A DNA stretch of 64,000 nt from Chryseobacterium sp. ERMR1:04 (GCF_001297705.1 NZ_LIRF01000003.1:930001-994000), one strand, 5' to 3'; positions 16,685-27,715 are shown, numbered from the stretch's first letter. Numbers and translations: made by a program. The notes: a model not told the origin generated them from the sequence alone.

Positions 16685-18955
16685 ATGAGAAAGCATTACC
16701 TATTATGGATGATCTTACTTCTTCCATTTTTTAATCTGAACGCCCAGACCTACTGTGTTCCAACAGCAGGCTCATCCAGCCAAACCAATTATCTGAAGAA
16801 CGCTGTACTTTCAGATCAGGGAGCCATGTATTATAACGCAGGGGCCTATCAAGCCTATGTAGACAATACCAGTAAAATGGTCACCTCTTATCCCGGAGGA
16901 ACAGTAAATGTTCATTTAGAACCAAGTACAAACGGACCTAAGTGTTATGTTTGGGTAGATTGGAACAAAGATGGAGACTTTGATGATTTTTATGAAAACC
17001 CAATAGGCCCATCCAACTATACTATTGTTGATGACATTTTTTTCATCCCTCCAAGCCAGGCTCCGGGAACCTATAGAATAAGAATTGTAACAGGTAATTC
17101 AATTGCTTCTCCGGGGAACCCATGTGGACCTGTTCCTTACGGAAACGTGGTAGATTTCAGCTTAAAGATCGATCCAACACCTAGTTGTTTTGTTCCTACA
17201 GCCCTTACTTCTGCCAATATAACCAGCAGTTCTGCTACCTTATCTTGGGATCCACCAGCGACAGCACCAAGTAATGGCTACGAATATTATTATTCATCAA
17301 CCACTACACCACCGGATAATACAACTGTAGCCTCAGGAACTACTACGACGACTTCTACGCCCATCAGTGGATTGACACCATTTACTGCGTATTATTACTA
17401 CATAAGATCTGCATGCAGTACTTCGGCTAAAAGCGCATGGTCGTTACGAGGTGTATTTAAAACCAAATGTACTCCAATGACTTCTATGTTTGAAGATTTT
17501 GAAACTGTTGCAGCAGGACCGAACAGCGCAGACTGCTGGGACAGAATAACCTTAGGTACTGGATATTTAAGTGTCGCCAATGGAAATGGCGTTAATAACA
17601 CCAAAGGAATGTTTCAAAACGCCAATGGGGCAGCCAATACTGTAATTGCTGTGCTTCCGGCATTTAGCAATGTGAATGCAGGGACGCATTGGCTGAGATT
17701 TAAAGCCAAAACAACTACCAGTACAGGGTTATTAGATATTGGATATGTTACGAATGATACAAATGTGGCTTCTTTTGTTACTATTCAATCAGTAAGCATC
17801 AGCAATACAGTATTTGATGGGTATGAATATACTGTAGCGGTACCTAATACAGTTCCTTCCAATGCAAGATTAGCGATAAGACACGGAGGCATACCTGCTG
17901 AAAATATATATTGGGATAATGTATATTGGGAACCAAAAGCAACTTGTTCTACGCCTACAAATGTTGTTCTATCTAACACAACCAGCTCAACAGTAAATGT
18001 AGCATGGACAGCACCATCTTCTGCTCCGGCAGTAGGATATGATATCTATTACAGTACAAGCAATACCCCTCCAACAGCTGTAACAGTACCCAATCTAACT
18101 GGGATAACAGCTAATCCTTATACATTATCCGGGCTGAATTCTGCAACTACATATTACATCTGGGTAAGATCAAGATGCAGCGCAACAGACCAAAGCTCTT
18201 GGGCAAATATTGCATCGGTATTAACGCTTTGCGCACCAAAGACTACTCTTTTTGAAGATTTTGAGGCATATAATACAGGATTAATAACCAATGTACCATG
18301 CTGGAAAAAATTATCTACAGGAATCGGGAGTGTAAACATTAGTAGTACAGGAGGTTATTCTGGCAGCAAGCATATTATGCAAAGACCCATTACATCATCA
18401 TCAATGGCTGTTTTACCAGAATTCAGCAATATTAATGCAGGCACACATTCATTAAAACTCAGAGCTTATTGTAGTGCCAATACAGGGATACTGCATGTTG
18501 GGTATATAACAAATTTAACAGATATTACTTCATTTGTATCTATTCAGGATCTTGCGATCACCAACACATCATATACAGGGGCAAGTGAGTATATCATAGC
18601 AGTTCCCAATACAGTTCCTTCTACTGCAAGATTGGCTATATATACGGATGGCGGAAACCTAATTTACTATTACGATGATGTGTCTTGGGCACCTACTTCT
18701 TCGTTGGGAGTAAATGAAATTTCAGCAAAACATGATGTGGTTATTTACCCCAATCCGTTTACTGATACCCTTACTATTTCAGGAGATGTAGAAGTGCAGT
18801 CTGTTGCAGTATATGATGCATCAGGGAAAATAATTAAAGAATATAAAGGTTCTGAAAAAACAATTTCATTACATACCCTTACTTCAGGAGTGTATATGGT
18901 AAAATTGATAATGAAGAACGGTACTTCTAAAACGATAAAAGCAGTTAAAAAATAA
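16685..18955 (+). CDS. T9SS type A secreted protein with GEVED and fibronectin III domains
   Basis: 756 aa. Signal peptide 1-21 (LLPFFNLNAQ). GEVED domain at about 70-160 (WVDWNKDGDFDD, APGTYRIRIVT). Then two FN3 + jelly-roll units: FN3 at about 168-258 and 425-515 (both with a Trp...YxxYYS...TxYYxWVRS pattern), each followed by a Cys-containing MAM/jelly-roll-like module beginning FEDFE (about 268 and 522). The C-terminal 80 residues are a type A sorting domain (VVIYPNPFTDTLTI, VYDASGKIIKE, SGVYMVKL). Exported and attached to the outer surface; probably an adhesin or enzyme-less binding protein. Confidence 0.85.
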   Translation: MRKHYLLWMILLLPFFNLNAQTYCVPTAGSSSQTNYLKNAVLSDQGAMYYNAGAYQAYVDNTSKMVTSYPGGTVNVHLEPSTNGPKCYVWVDWNKDGDFDDFYENPIGPSNYTIVDDIFFIPPSQAPGTYRIRIVTGNSIASPGNPCGPVPYGNVVDFSLKIDPTPSCFVPTALTSANITSSSATLSWDPPATAPSNGYEYYYSSTTTPPDNTTVASGTTTTTSTPISGLTPFTAYYYYIRSACSTSAKSAWSLRGVFKTKCTPMTSMFEDFETVAAGPNSADCWDRITLGTGYLSVANGNGVNNTKGMFQNANGAANTVIAVLPAFSNVNAGTHWLRFKAKTTTSTGLLDIGYVTNDTNVASFVTIQSVSISNTVFDGYEYTVAVPNTVPSNARLAIRHGGIPAENIYWDNVYWEPKATCSTPTNVVLSNTTSSTVNVAWTAPSSAPAVGYDIYYSTSNTPPTAVTVPNLTGITANPYTLSGLNSATTYYIWVRSRCSATDQSSWANIASVLTLCAPKTTLFEDFEAYNTGLITNVPCWKKLSTGIGSVNISSTGGYSGSKHIMQRPITSSSMAVLPEFSNINAGTHSLKLRAYCSANTGILHVGYITNLTDITSFVSIQDLAITNTSYTGASEYIIAVPNTVPSTARLAIYTDGGNLIYYYDDVSWAPTSSLGVNEISAKHDVVIYPNPFTDTLTISGDVEVQSVAVYDASGKIIKEYKGSEKTISLHTLTSGVYMVKLIMKNGTSKTIKAVKK

Positions 18956-18966
18956 TATGTTGTCTC

Positions 18967-19013
18967 TGCCATAATAAAGCGGCGAGTTAGTAGCGCCGCT
19001 ATTATGGCAGTTT
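18967..19013 (+). terminator. Long hairpin terminator
   Basis: TGCCATAATA-a-AGCGGCG pairs with CGCCGCT-ATTATGGCA around a 9-base loop, followed by GTTTT. The AT-rich outer and GC-rich inner arms make it nearly symmetric, so it may work in both directions. It rules out an in-frame ATG at 19004 as the start of the next gene. Confidence 0.85.
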
Positions 19014-19219
19014 TACAATCACTTTTACCAACACTATCCATTCAAAATAAACTCTATGAAGAAAATCTATTCATTATCACATTATTGGAGATAAGACATC
19101 ATGTATATCGGCTGATAACGCCTCTCCAATCATTTAATATCTCTGATCACTGTATTAAAAAATACACTCACATCATGATCAGCCCACTCTCACCTTTATT
19201 ATTACAATACCATTATCTT

Positions 19220-22200
19220 ATGATACTCAATAATTCTTACCATCAGGCAAAATATGGGTCTTCATTATTAAAGAAGATTTTGTTTAGCCTTTTGCTTATT
19301 CTCCTGATGAGCAATCATCTTTTTTCACAAAGAGATACCGAGCATTGGTTTGCTCCAATGAAGCAAAGTTATTTTATAGATTCTAATCGGCAGGCTTTGT
19401 TTTTATCCACAGATTCTACAACTCCTTTTCCTGTAAACATATACAACAATAATATACTCTTAGCAACAGTTACCATTAGTAAAGGGAGTCCTGTTTCCTA
19501 TGATATTCCTAAGGATTTAATGATGACAGACGCTCAATCGGGAGTATTCACAACATCAACCAGAGGACTTTATATAAAAGGAGAAAAACCATTTTTCTGT
19601 ACATTCAGATTTTCAATAGATAAGCATGGCGAAATCCTGACCTCAAAAGGAAAAGCAGGTATCGGAACCAAATTTTATGCGGCCTATGCACCATTATCAG
19701 CAACGAGTGGTGATTTTAATTTCACATGCGGCTTTTTGGCAACTGAGGATAATACAACGGTAACGGTATCAGGTTACAACCCTTCTGTTCAGTTCTCCAA
19801 CGGAACTACAGGAGCTACCAACCCCACTATGACCTTTACCTTAAACAAAGGACAATCCTATACAATAGACGGAAAAGGTTCTGTTGCCGGAAATCTCAGT
19901 GGTTTTATTGGGGCAAAAATAGTGGCCAACAAACCTATTTCCGTGACCAATGGTAATTTTAACGGCCAACATACCTCTATAGGTAACGGTGCCGGAGGGA
20001 ATGATATTTATATGGACCAATCCATCCCGGTAGAACGATTGGGGAATGAATATGTAGTTATAAAAGGCATGGCACCTCTTTCTTATGAACTGGAAGGGGC
20101 TGTTGTAATTGCAACAGAAAATAATACCCAAGTGTATGTAAATGATGAGGTAACTCCAATTGCGACCCTTAATGAAGGACAATTTTACCGAATCGGATCT
20201 ACTTCATTTATCAGTCAGAACTTCAGTGGACATTATAATATGCGAATCAAAAGCACCAAGAACGTTTATGTTTTTCAGTTACTCTCTGGTGGTAACGCAG
20301 GGACGTATTATAATACCGGAGGCTCCAACTACATTCCACCACTCAATTGTTTTCTTCCCAAAAAAATAGATGAAATAGGAATGATTGATACATTACCTTA
20401 TATCACACCTACGAATCCTATCGTTAAATTAAACATCATTACCGAAGCAGGTGCAACGGTATCAGTCAATGGAATTTTTTTATCAGGTACTCAGGGACCC
20501 TATCCTGTGACCGGAAATCCTAACTGGGTGTCATATTCTGTCTCTAATGTTACAGGTAACATTACGGTAGTATCAACAAAAGCGGTGACCGCTGGTATTG
20601 TAGCTAGCCATGAGGCTGTAGGCTATGGTGGTTATTTTGCAGGGTTCTCTTCAATTCCCGTTATCTCCAAAAAGAATGGAACCTGTATTCCGGGAATGAT
20701 CCTTGAAGTAGACGACAGCTATGCTTCGTATCAATGGAATTTTAATGGAAATCCAATTTCGGGAGCTACTTCCAATACCTATACCCCAACCCAACCCGGA
20801 AATTATACCGCAACAGTATCCGTAAGCGGAAGCTGCCCTCCGGCAACCACTCCGGTTTATAAAGCTTTTTCTTGTGTCGTTAATACCATAAAAGCAGTAA
20901 CACTCTGTTCGGTAGGAGCAAAAACAATAATTCCTGCTTTTACAAGCTCTATCCAGACTCCATCACCAGGTTCTGTACAAATTATCACGGCTCCAGCCAA
21001 TGGAACACTGACGGTAAACCCAACCACTGGTGTTCTTACGTATACAGCCAATGCAGGAGCAACAACAGATACCTTTACCTATAAATTCTGTGGCAATGTC
21101 CCTGAGTTTACAGATTGTGAAGAAGTGAAAATCAATATAGCCGTACAATCAGTCACCGCAACAGATACCATCTTAAAAGCCTGCAACAGTAACGGTACTG
21201 CTCTATTTGATCTTACCTCTGCGAACGTGGGCGGACCGATAGGAAGCATCAAAAAATACTATCCAACCGTTGCAGATTTATTAGCGGGAACCAACGAAAT
21301 TATTCCTGCCAATGCCTATCCTTCTGCTGTTCCCAAAGATGTTTATGTGAAGGTTTCAACTCCTGAAGGATGTTTTGCTCAGGCGAAAATCAGTCTCCAG
21401 TTTAGCCCAAGCCCTCAAATACAAAATGCTTCATTGACCGCTTGTTATATAGAAGCAACTCCGGATAAAGGAATCTTTGATCTTACCGCTGTAACAGTGA
21501 CCACAGAAACATTGATTACAAAAGGATATTATAAAACCATACAGGATGCTGTTTCTGCGGTAAATCCTATTGCTACGCCGAATACCTATCTTTCTGCGAA
21601 CGGAACAGCCTACATCAAAGTAACCAATGCAGCGGGTTGTTATTCAATAGCTGCCGTTACCCTTACCGTAACGCCATCTCACCCATCTCCGTTACTCGTA
21701 GATCAACTGATTTGTCTTGGTGGACTCACCACTTTAGACGCAGGCTCACAATATCAGTCTTATCAATGGAGCACAGGCGCAACAACTTCTTCTATATCTA
21801 ACGTAGAAGCTGGAGATTACTGGGTCATTTTAGAATACAACAACTGCTTTACCAAGCAAAAAGTTTCTGTAAAAATAGCACCACAACCGGTCATCAAAAA
21901 TATTGATCTTGAGAATAATAAAGTAACTCTTACCGTAACAGGAGGAAAACCACCTTATTTATATTCTAAAGACAATATAAACTGGCAGACTTCCAATATA
22001 TTCCTGGGACTTCCAAACGGACAGAACAGACTCTATGTAAAAGATGCATTCAACTGTGAACCTGTGAGTCTAGAAATTACAATCATCAATGTCATCAATG
22101 CAATTACTCCCAACGGGGACAACATTAATGACCATATTTCTTACGCCGATTTTGCCTATAAAAAAGACTTCGCATTTTTAGTCTATGACCGATATGGAAA

Positions 22201-22369
22201 CAATGTATTTAAAGGAACTTCTTTTAACAACTATACCTGGGATGGGATGTCAGGAAATAAAAAAATGTTTACAGGCACCTATTGGTATGAGATTTCATGG
22301 AAAGAGCCTAACCTGAAAAATGCTGTCATCAAATATACAGGATGGATTTTATTGAAAAACCTGAATTAG
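19220..22369 (+). CDS. T9SS type B secreted protein, IgGFc-binding-like N-terminus and CHU_C C-terminus (paralog A)
   Basis: 1049 aa from ATG 19220, chosen because the frame upstream runs through the terminator and because a signal peptide ([20 protein letters not shown]) then follows, as in the paralog at 22473. After it comes [10 protein letters not shown], shared with the paralog. An IgGFc-binding-protein-like region covers about 30-480 ([15 protein letters not shown] strands, [51 protein letters not shown]), then Ig-like repeats, and a CHU_C domain over the last about 92 residues ([14 protein letters not shown] ... GTYWYEISW). Role unknown; cell-surface adhesion is a guess from architecture. 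Confidence 0.85.
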   Translation: MILNNSYHQAKYGSSLLKKILFSLLLILLMSNHLFSQRDTEHWFAPMKQSYFIDSNRQALFLSTDSTTPFPVNIYNNNILLATVTISKGSPVSYDIPKDLMMTDAQSGVFTTSTRGLYIKGEKPFFCTFRFSIDKHGEILTSKGKAGIGTKFYAAYAPLSATSGDFNFTCGFLATEDNTTVTVSGYNPSVQFSNGTTGATNPTMTFTLNKGQSYTIDGKGSVAGNLSGFIGAKIVANKPISVTNGNFNGQHTSIGNGAGGNDIYMDQSIPVERLGNEYVVIKGMAPLSYELEGAVVIATENNTQVYVNDEVTPIATLNEGQFYRIGSTSFISQNFSGHYNMRIKSTKNVYVFQLLSGGNAGTYYNTGGSNYIPPLNCFLPKKIDEIGMIDTLPYITPTNPIVKLNIITEAGATVSVNGIFLSGTQGPYPVTGNPNWVSYSVSNVTGNITVVSTKAVTAGIVASHEAVGYGGYFAGFSSIPVISKKNGTCIPGMILEVDDSYASYQWNFNGNPISGATSNTYTPTQPGNYTATVSVSGSCPPATTPVYKAFSCVVNTIKAVTLCSVGAKTIIPAFTSSIQTPSPGSVQIITAPANGTLTVNPTTGVLTYTANAGATTDTFTYKFCGNVPEFTDCEEVKINIAVQSVTATDTILKACNSNGTALFDLTSANVGGPIGSIKKYYPTVADLLAGTNEIIPANAYPSAVPKDVYVKVSTPEGCFAQAKISLQFSPSPQIQNASLTACYIEATPDKGIFDLTAVTVTTETLITKGYYKTIQDAVSAVNPIATPNTYLSANGTAYIKVTNAAGCYSIAAVTLTVTPSHPSPLLVDQLICLGGLTTLDAGSQYQSYQWSTGATTSSISNVEAGDYWVILEYNNCFTKQKVSVKIAPQPVIKNIDLENNKVTLTVTGGKPPYLYSKDNINWQTSNIFLGLPNGQNRLYVKDAFNCEPVSLEITIINVINAITPNGDNINDHISYADFAYKKDFAFLVYDRYGNNVFKGTSFNNYTWDGMSGNKKMFTGTYWYEISWKEPNLKNAVIKYTGWILLKNLN

Positions 22370-22472
22370 CATTTGATCCTTCAACACTTTTAATCATCGC
22401 ATGATATCAAAACAGCAACACGTTGATGAAACGGCTGTTAGGATATATTTAATTTAATCTTCCTTATCATTT

Positions 22473-25400
22473 ATGAAAAGAATACTATTACTATTAATAC
22501 TGTCTTTTTTCTCCACTTCTATTTGGGCACAAAGAGATACAGATCATTGGTTTGCTCCCATGGTGGCGAGTTCCAGTAATGGTTCGCAGAGACAGGCCCT
22601 GTTTTTATCAACAGATTCGGTGGTTCCTTTTCCGGTAACCATTTACAATAATAATCTGGCCATAGGAACCGTAACAATCAGCAAGGGAAGTCCGCAGACT
22701 TTTGATGTTCCGCTAAACCTCATGATGGGACAGAATACATCTGATGCCATGAGCATAAAAACAAGAGGGCTCTATCTTCATGGAGATCTACCCTATTTTG
22801 CAACCTATAGATTCTCGGAACTTAACCACGGGGAGATTTTAACCTCAAAAGGAAAAGCAGGAATTGGCACAAAGTTCTACGCAGTATACAGCCCATTGAT
22901 GAACAACGAGCTGTCCCAAAACTTTACCTGCGGAATTTTAGCAACAGAAAACAATACCAAGGTTAAAGTTTCAGGATATGCCATGACCACATGGTTCTAC
23001 AATAACTTTAACGGACTTACCCAACCTACCATCACCATTACCCTGAATAAAGGGCAGTCTTATGTATTTGCGGGATATGCCAATAAACCAGGAAACAAAG
23101 ACGGGTTCATTGGGGCTAAAATTGAAGCCGATAAACCCGTATCGGTAACCAATGGAAATTATCATGGTCAGTTTGGAATGGCTCCTCCTTATAATGGAGA
23201 AGATATTATTATGGATCAGTCTGTTCCTGTAGAACGTCTGGGCAATGAATTTGTCCTTATCAAAGGAATGGGGAATCTTATTCCGGAAATTGAAGGAGCG
23301 ATTATTGTTGCCACGGAAAACAATACCGAGATCAGACTCAACAATAATCCAACCCCTGTAGCCACCCTGAACGAAGGGCAGTACTATCGCGTAAGTGCGA
23401 TGAATTATATCGTAAACGGACCTTCTCATCTCAATATGTACATTAAAGCAACTAAAAATGTATATGTGTATCAGCTTCTATCCGGGATTGCAGACAATGA
23501 TGCGACTCAGGGTTTTAACTATATGCCTCCTTTAAACTGTTTTCTTCCAAAAAAAATTGATGAAATTGGGAAAATAGGTGAAATGCCCTATTTTACAACC
23601 TTCAATCCGCCTCTTTTTGTCAAGCTTAATATCCTGACTCAGACCGGCGCAACAGTGACTGTGAACAATGTTAATCCCGCAGCTAGCACAGGTCCATTTC
23701 CTGTGACAGGAACAACGGACTGGGTATCGTATTCTATTCCCAATATTACAGGAAATGTGACCATAACTTCTACCAAAGCGGTTACCGCAGGGATTACCGG
23801 AGGAAGTGGAAACTTAGGATATGGTGGTTATTTTGCAGGTTTCAGCTCCATGCCCGTGATTAAAAAATCTTCAGGCGACTGTATTCCAGGAATTACTTTA
23901 GAAGTAGAAAACGGATTTACTCATTATCAGTGGAATCTTAATGGAAATCCTATTCCCGGAGCCAACTCAAATACCTATGTTCCAACACAGGGAGGAAATT
24001 ATACCGTATCGATCACGGAAAGCACCTGCGTTCCGCTTGTAACCTACCCTTATAAAGTATTTACCTGTTTGGCAAACAGTGTAAAACCAATCGTTATATG
24101 CAGCACTGGTACTCCAACAACCATCACTCCTGCATTTACGACTTCAACACAAACTCCGGTACCCGGAACCGTGCAAATTATAACCCCTCCCGCGAGTGGT
24201 ACCTTAACAGTAGATCCTATTACAGGACTTCTTACTTATACCGCTAATGCAGGAACTACAACCGATACTTTTACCTATAAATTTTGCGGAAATGCACCCG
24301 AATTTATAGACTGTGAACAAGTGAAAGTGAATGTAACCCTACAGCCTTTAGTTTTGAATAATGCAACCGTACTGTCATGTAACAATAACGGCCAGGGGAC
24401 TTTTGACCTTACCACTGCCAATGTAGGAGGTCCAGCAACTGCAGTGAAGAATTATTATCCTACCATGGCTGATTTGCTGGCCGGGACGAATGAAATTATT
24501 CCTGCCAATGCTTATCCTTCAACTGCTCCGGCCTCTGTTTATGTAAAAGTAACAACGGTAGATGGATGTACCGATACCACAAAAATAAACCTTGCGTTTG
24601 CGCCGCCTCCTGTGGTAATGGATGCGACTATCGAAGGTTGTTTTACGGCAAACAATCCGAATCTGGGAACATTTAATTTAACAACAGCGAACGTTACCAC
24701 AACCATTCCCGTAACAAAAAGATATTACCCAACTCTTAACGATGCTCAAAATGATACCAATGAGATTACGGTTCCAAACCCGTTTATCTCTCCCAATGCT
24801 GTGGTATATGTTAAGGTAATTACCGCCAACGGATGTTTTGATTTTGCGAAAATAACATTGCATGTTACTCCGCCTAAGCCGTCCCCTCTTCTGGTAGACC
24901 AATACATCTGCCCAGGTACCATGACTTCTCTGGATGCCGGACCCGGATATACAGATTACCTGTGGAGCACAGGCGCTACTACGTCCTCTATCCAGAATGT
25001 TGCGGTGGGAAACTATTGGGTACTTCTTACTTTTAACGGTTGTCAAACCAAACAATCCGTAAAAGTAATGAATACTCCAACTCCAAAGATCAAGCATGTT
25101 GAAGTGAAAAACAATACCGTAACACTAACCGTTGAAGGAGGAACACCTCCTTATCAATATTCAAGAGACGACATTGCATGGCAGGATTCAAATTTATTTA
25201 CAAACCTCCCTCGTGGGAAGAATACGTTTTATGTAAAAGATGCTTTCAATTGTCAGCCTATCCAGATTCAAATAACCGTTCCTAATCTTGTGAATGCCAT
25301 CACTCCCAATGATGACGGAATAAACGATACCCTGGATTACACCGAACTTGTTTACCTCAAAGATTTTACATTCATCATCTACAACCGTTACGGACAAGCC

Positions 25401-25562
25401 GTTTTCTCCTCAGATAAAACTAAAGAGTATAAATGGAACGGACGCATTGACGGAAGACCCGTAAGCACCGGAACCTATTGGTATCAAATACAATGGAAAG
25501 AACCAGATACTGAACAAAAAATAACCTATTCCGGATGGATTTTAGTCAAAAATAGAAATTAA
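22473..25562 (+). CDS. T9SS type B secreted protein, IgGFc-binding-like N-terminus and CHU_C C-terminus (paralog B)
   Basis: 1029 aa. Signal peptide 1-19 (LLILSFFSTSIWAQ), then RDTDHWFAPM and the same domain series as paralog A: IgGFc-binding-like (about 25-470), Ig-like strands with Cys, tandem beta-domains with a PTxxDxxxGTNEI pattern, and the CHU_C sorting domain (939-1029). The last 328 codons or so are identical to the partial gene at the window start. It lies about 100 bases after paralog A with no terminator between, so the two can share a transcript. Confidence 0.87.
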   Translation: MKRILLLLILSFFSTSIWAQRDTDHWFAPMVASSSNGSQRQALFLSTDSVVPFPVTIYNNNLAIGTVTISKGSPQTFDVPLNLMMGQNTSDAMSIKTRGLYLHGDLPYFATYRFSELNHGEILTSKGKAGIGTKFYAVYSPLMNNELSQNFTCGILATENNTKVKVSGYAMTTWFYNNFNGLTQPTITITLNKGQSYVFAGYANKPGNKDGFIGAKIEADKPVSVTNGNYHGQFGMAPPYNGEDIIMDQSVPVERLGNEFVLIKGMGNLIPEIEGAIIVATENNTEIRLNNNPTPVATLNEGQYYRVSAMNYIVNGPSHLNMYIKATKNVYVYQLLSGIADNDATQGFNYMPPLNCFLPKKIDEIGKIGEMPYFTTFNPPLFVKLNILTQTGATVTVNNVNPAASTGPFPVTGTTDWVSYSIPNITGNVTITSTKAVTAGITGGSGNLGYGGYFAGFSSMPVIKKSSGDCIPGITLEVENGFTHYQWNLNGNPIPGANSNTYVPTQGGNYTVSITESTCVPLVTYPYKVFTCLANSVKPIVICSTGTPTTITPAFTTSTQTPVPGTVQIITPPASGTLTVDPITGLLTYTANAGTTTDTFTYKFCGNAPEFIDCEQVKVNVTLQPLVLNNATVLSCNNNGQGTFDLTTANVGGPATAVKNYYPTMADLLAGTNEIIPANAYPSTAPASVYVKVTTVDGCTDTTKINLAFAPPPVVMDATIEGCFTANNPNLGTFNLTTANVTTTIPVTKRYYPTLNDAQNDTNEITVPNPFISPNAVVYVKVITANGCFDFAKITLHVTPPKPSPLLVDQYICPGTMTSLDAGPGYTDYLWSTGATTSSIQNVAVGNYWVLLTFNGCQTKQSVKVMNTPTPKIKHVEVKNNTVTLTVEGGTPPYQYSRDDIAWQDSNLFTNLPRGKNTFYVKDAFNCQPIQIQITVPNLVNAITPNDDGINDTLDYTELVYLKDFTFIIYNRYGQAVFSSDKTKEYKWNGRIDGRPVSTGTYWYQIQWKEPDTEQKITYSGWILVKNRN

Positions 25563-25591
25563 TAACTGATTTGTTTAATGTAACCCCCTGC
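24577..25591 (+). repeat. Direct repeat copy 2 (match to 1-1015)
   Basis: Covers the 3' third of paralog B, its stop codon and the first arm of its terminator. Distance to copy 1 is 24,576 bases. The first difference is at 25592. Confidence 0.9.
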
Positions 25592-25617
25592 CGAGTTGAA
25601 CTCTGCAGGGGGTTTTT
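25584..25617 (+). terminator. Rho-independent terminator after paralog B
   Basis: CCCCCTGC pairs with GCAGGGGG; inside, GAGT/ACTC can extend the stem; TTTTT follows. Confidence 0.88.
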
Positions 25618-25868
25618 GGTTTATTAGAACTTTGTATAATAGTAACATCGCTTTGCCACTTACTTAAAGAAAATATTCACATTTCACATCAATGACGTTA
25701 AAGATTCTTTTTTATACCATCCCATTTTTTCTACTTTTTCCATACTCCTAAAGAAACACCTCAACTAAATGCCGCAGCCACACTTATATTACTCATTAAA
25801 AAAATACTTCTCCCATCTTGATGACCCCAAATATGCAGTTTTCGAACACTTTTTTAGAGAATTTAAAT

Positions 25869-25897
25869 AAAGAGGTCTTATAAAATGACTTCTTTTT
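25869..25897 (-). terminator. Hairpin at the 3' end of the minus-strand immunity-like cluster
   Basis: AAAGAGGTC faces GACTTCTTT (one G-T pair), with T-rich or A-rich tracts on both sides, so it could stop transcription in both directions. It lies 27 bases beyond the stop of the LRR fragment. The interval 25618-25868 before it shows no gene. Confidence 0.5.
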
Positions 25898-25923
25898 ATT
25901 GATTTTTTTGAATGTTATTACAT

Positions 25924-26247
25924 TCAATATTTATATTTTTCAATAATTAGAAACGGCTTGGTAGATACTAGTATATCATTATCGTTTACATAGTTTCTGA
26001 ACGTCACATTATCCAGATAGAAATAATTGCAATGCTCCAATTTCAATAATTCGGAAAAACAGGAAATGGTACAGTTGGTGAGATCTAAAGTTCTCAGCTT
26101 GCTGAGATAGGGTGAAAATTTGGAAAAATCATCAATTATTACATCTTTGAGCTTTAATCTTGTAATCGAATTTGATTTTTTGTCTTCCTCCTCAGACGCT
26201 ATACCTAAAATTTCTTCTATCTTTTTAATTTCTTCTTCAATTTCCAA
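25924..26247 (-). CDS. Short leucine-rich-repeat protein, 107 aa
   Basis: Begins with an acidic helix (MEIEEEIKKIEEILGIASEEED), then two LRR-like strands (SITRLKLKDV, LRTLDLTNCTIS) and ends shortly after. It aligns by eye with the first about 95 residues of the 691-aa LRR protein at 43969 (LENALNIKLEKED, then TLEKLTLIECLI), so it looks like a truncated relative. No signal peptide. It is the last gene of the minus-strand cluster 25.9-32.7 kb. Confidence 0.55.
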   Translation of the reverse strand: MEIEEEIKKIEEILGIASEEEDKKSNSITRLKLKDVIIDDFSKFSPYLSKLRTLDLTNCTISCFSELLKLEHCNYFYLDNVTFRNYVNDNDILVSTKPFLIIEKYKY

Positions 26248-26322
26248 TGGCTTATTTATTTGACTATCTTCTCTCCTTTTACTCTTTATCTCATTTTTTT
26301 TGATGGTTAATCAATGTAGATA

Positions 26323-27000
26323 TTAGCTTCTTTCATTCTTTGTAAAAAGTTTCTTTAGACATATACCTTCTAAAAATAGCATATATCTTCCCGGTTGATA
26401 TTCTCCGTATGAAAAAAGGTAAATAGCCTCATTTTTTGTAAGATAATTAATTTCTAATCCATTTTCAGAAACATACTTTTCAATAAAACTATTTATTAGA
26501 CTGAATTTACTTTCTTTAATTAATGTATTAAAGCCTTTAGCCCCTATTTCTTTTTTTAATCCTCTCAATGGGTTATTGTAAAAATCAATTAATTTGATCT
26601 TTTGATTTTCAATTTCAAAAACCTCTTTCAGGCATTCCTCTTCATCTCCATCAAATAATTTTTGCTTAATGAGTTCAATTTTTTCAATCATAGCAGGATA
26701 TAATGATATTCCCCAGACTATATCTTGCAGCATATAGGCATACTCCGTATTTGCTTCGTCGCCAAGAAAATTCCTTACGACCATTAGGGCCATTGGATAT
26801 TTTTTATACGCTTCATCTTCTGTATAGACTACATTATCATCAATTACCGTCTTTTTTATATCCAGTAATTGATGATAAAAAGAAATGTTCATGGGATTAC
26901 TCGGAAATTGTTCATATTCTTCTTTTGCCTGTGCTAAAGCTTTTTCAACTATTTCTCGATAGTATTTTTTCGTTAGCCTATCTTCTAAATCTGTATACAT
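26323..27000 (-). CDS. Hypothetical cytosolic protein, 225 aa (immunity-like)
   Basis: All-helical and acidic, no membrane segment. The C-terminal part ALYLFSYGEYQPGRYMLFLEG-like region (near 195-215) recurs in the 40-aa protein at 30247-30369. Not recognised as a named family. Size, charge and position among other small unlinked proteins resemble immunity proteins of polymorphic-toxin systems, but that is inference. Confidence 0.6.
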   Translation of the reverse strand: MYTDLEDRLTKKYYREIVEKALAQAKEEYEQFPSNPMNISFYHQLLDIKKTVIDDNVVYTEDEAYKKYPMALMVVRNFLGDEANTEYAYMLQDIVWGISLYPAMIEKIELIKQKLFDGDEEECLKEVFEIENQKIKLIDFYNNPLRGLKKEIGAKGFNTLIKESKFSLINSFIEKYVSENGLEINYLTKNEAIYLFSYGEYQPGRYMLFLEGICLKKLFTKNERS

Positions 27001-27058
27001 TTGTCTGGTTCTTATTAATTGAAACTTTTTTGGGAGTATATTACTGATTTCAGTTCGG

Positions 27059-27715
27059 TCAAGATTCAGAACCTTGGCATAATCTCCTTTTTTCTGCTTC
27101 TTCTATATTATACCGAATTCTATCATCTTGATTTATCAAAGATTTAAAAATATCTATATACTTATTAAAAATATCTTTATCATAATGCACAAGTACCGGA
27201 AACAGTTGACTGGCCTGATAATACCTTTTATTTTGTAAAGCATTATGTATTGCCAGCTCTATTTCTTTTAAAAGCGGTCTGCAATTTTTCTTTAAAAGAA
27301 AATCTTTTAGATTGGATTCAAAAAATTGGTCACCATACATATTCAGAAAATATTTGATATAAGGATAAAGTTCCTGTTCGGATTTTCCTTTTAGGGTAGC
27401 AATATATAAGGCATCTGTAATTACATCATATACATTATCTTCATTATTTATTCTATGAGGTTCAAAATTTTCTTTTTCATCCCATTTTTCAGCAATAAAC
27501 CGATCAAGGAGTTTAAAGCCTTCGGGTATAGACCATGCAAGTAAAATAAGCATTGCCTGATAAGCAATATATTGATCTTCATGATGAAGAAGCAATTTTA
27601 ATTTTTCAACTCTTTCAAAATCTATTTTTTCAAGGAGTTGTACTTCATTTAAATCATATCCTTCGTATCCTTCTTCGTTATAGTAATAAAGAAGTTCATG
27701 GAGTTGGTCATTCAT
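27059..27715 (-). CDS. HEAT-like repeat protein, 218 aa (immunity-like)
   Basis: Consists of paired helices with the HEAT/Armadillo rhythm: VEKLKLLLHHEDQYIAYQAMLILLAWSI, then NVYDVITDALYIATLKG and so on. Acidic, no signal peptide. HEAT-like immunity proteins are known in Bacteroidetes toxin clusters. It is the upstream neighbour of the 225-aa gene (58 bases apart), probably in one transcript. Confidence 0.6.
   Translation of the reverse strand: MNDQLHELLYYYNEEGYEGYDLNEVQLLEKIDFERVEKLKLLLHHEDQYIAYQAMLILLAWSIPEGFKLLDRFIAEKWDEKENFEPHRINNEDNVYDVITDALYIATLKGKSEQELYPYIKYFLNMYGDQFFESNLKDFLLKKNCRPLLKEIELAIHNALQNKRYYQASQLFPVLVHYDKDIFNKYIDIFKSLINQDDRIRYNIEEAEKRRLCQGSES

Noticed and set aside
19004..19219. 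Extended N-terminus of the secreted protein from an ATG at 19004
   Set aside because: That ATG lies inside the strong hairpin terminator of the preceding gene, and the added residues have no signal-peptide logic. The start at 19220 fits the paralog.
22370..22472. AACAGC...GCTGTT inverted repeat between the two T9SS paralogs
   Set aside because: The 6-bp stem with a loop of 17 bases and no T-run is too weak for a terminator.
25618..25868. Search for CRISPR repeats, tRNA or other RNA genes in this and the other gene-free intervals
   Set aside because: No repeated spacer-like units and no tRNA-like cloverleaf was found by eye in these stretches; a covariance-model search was not possible.
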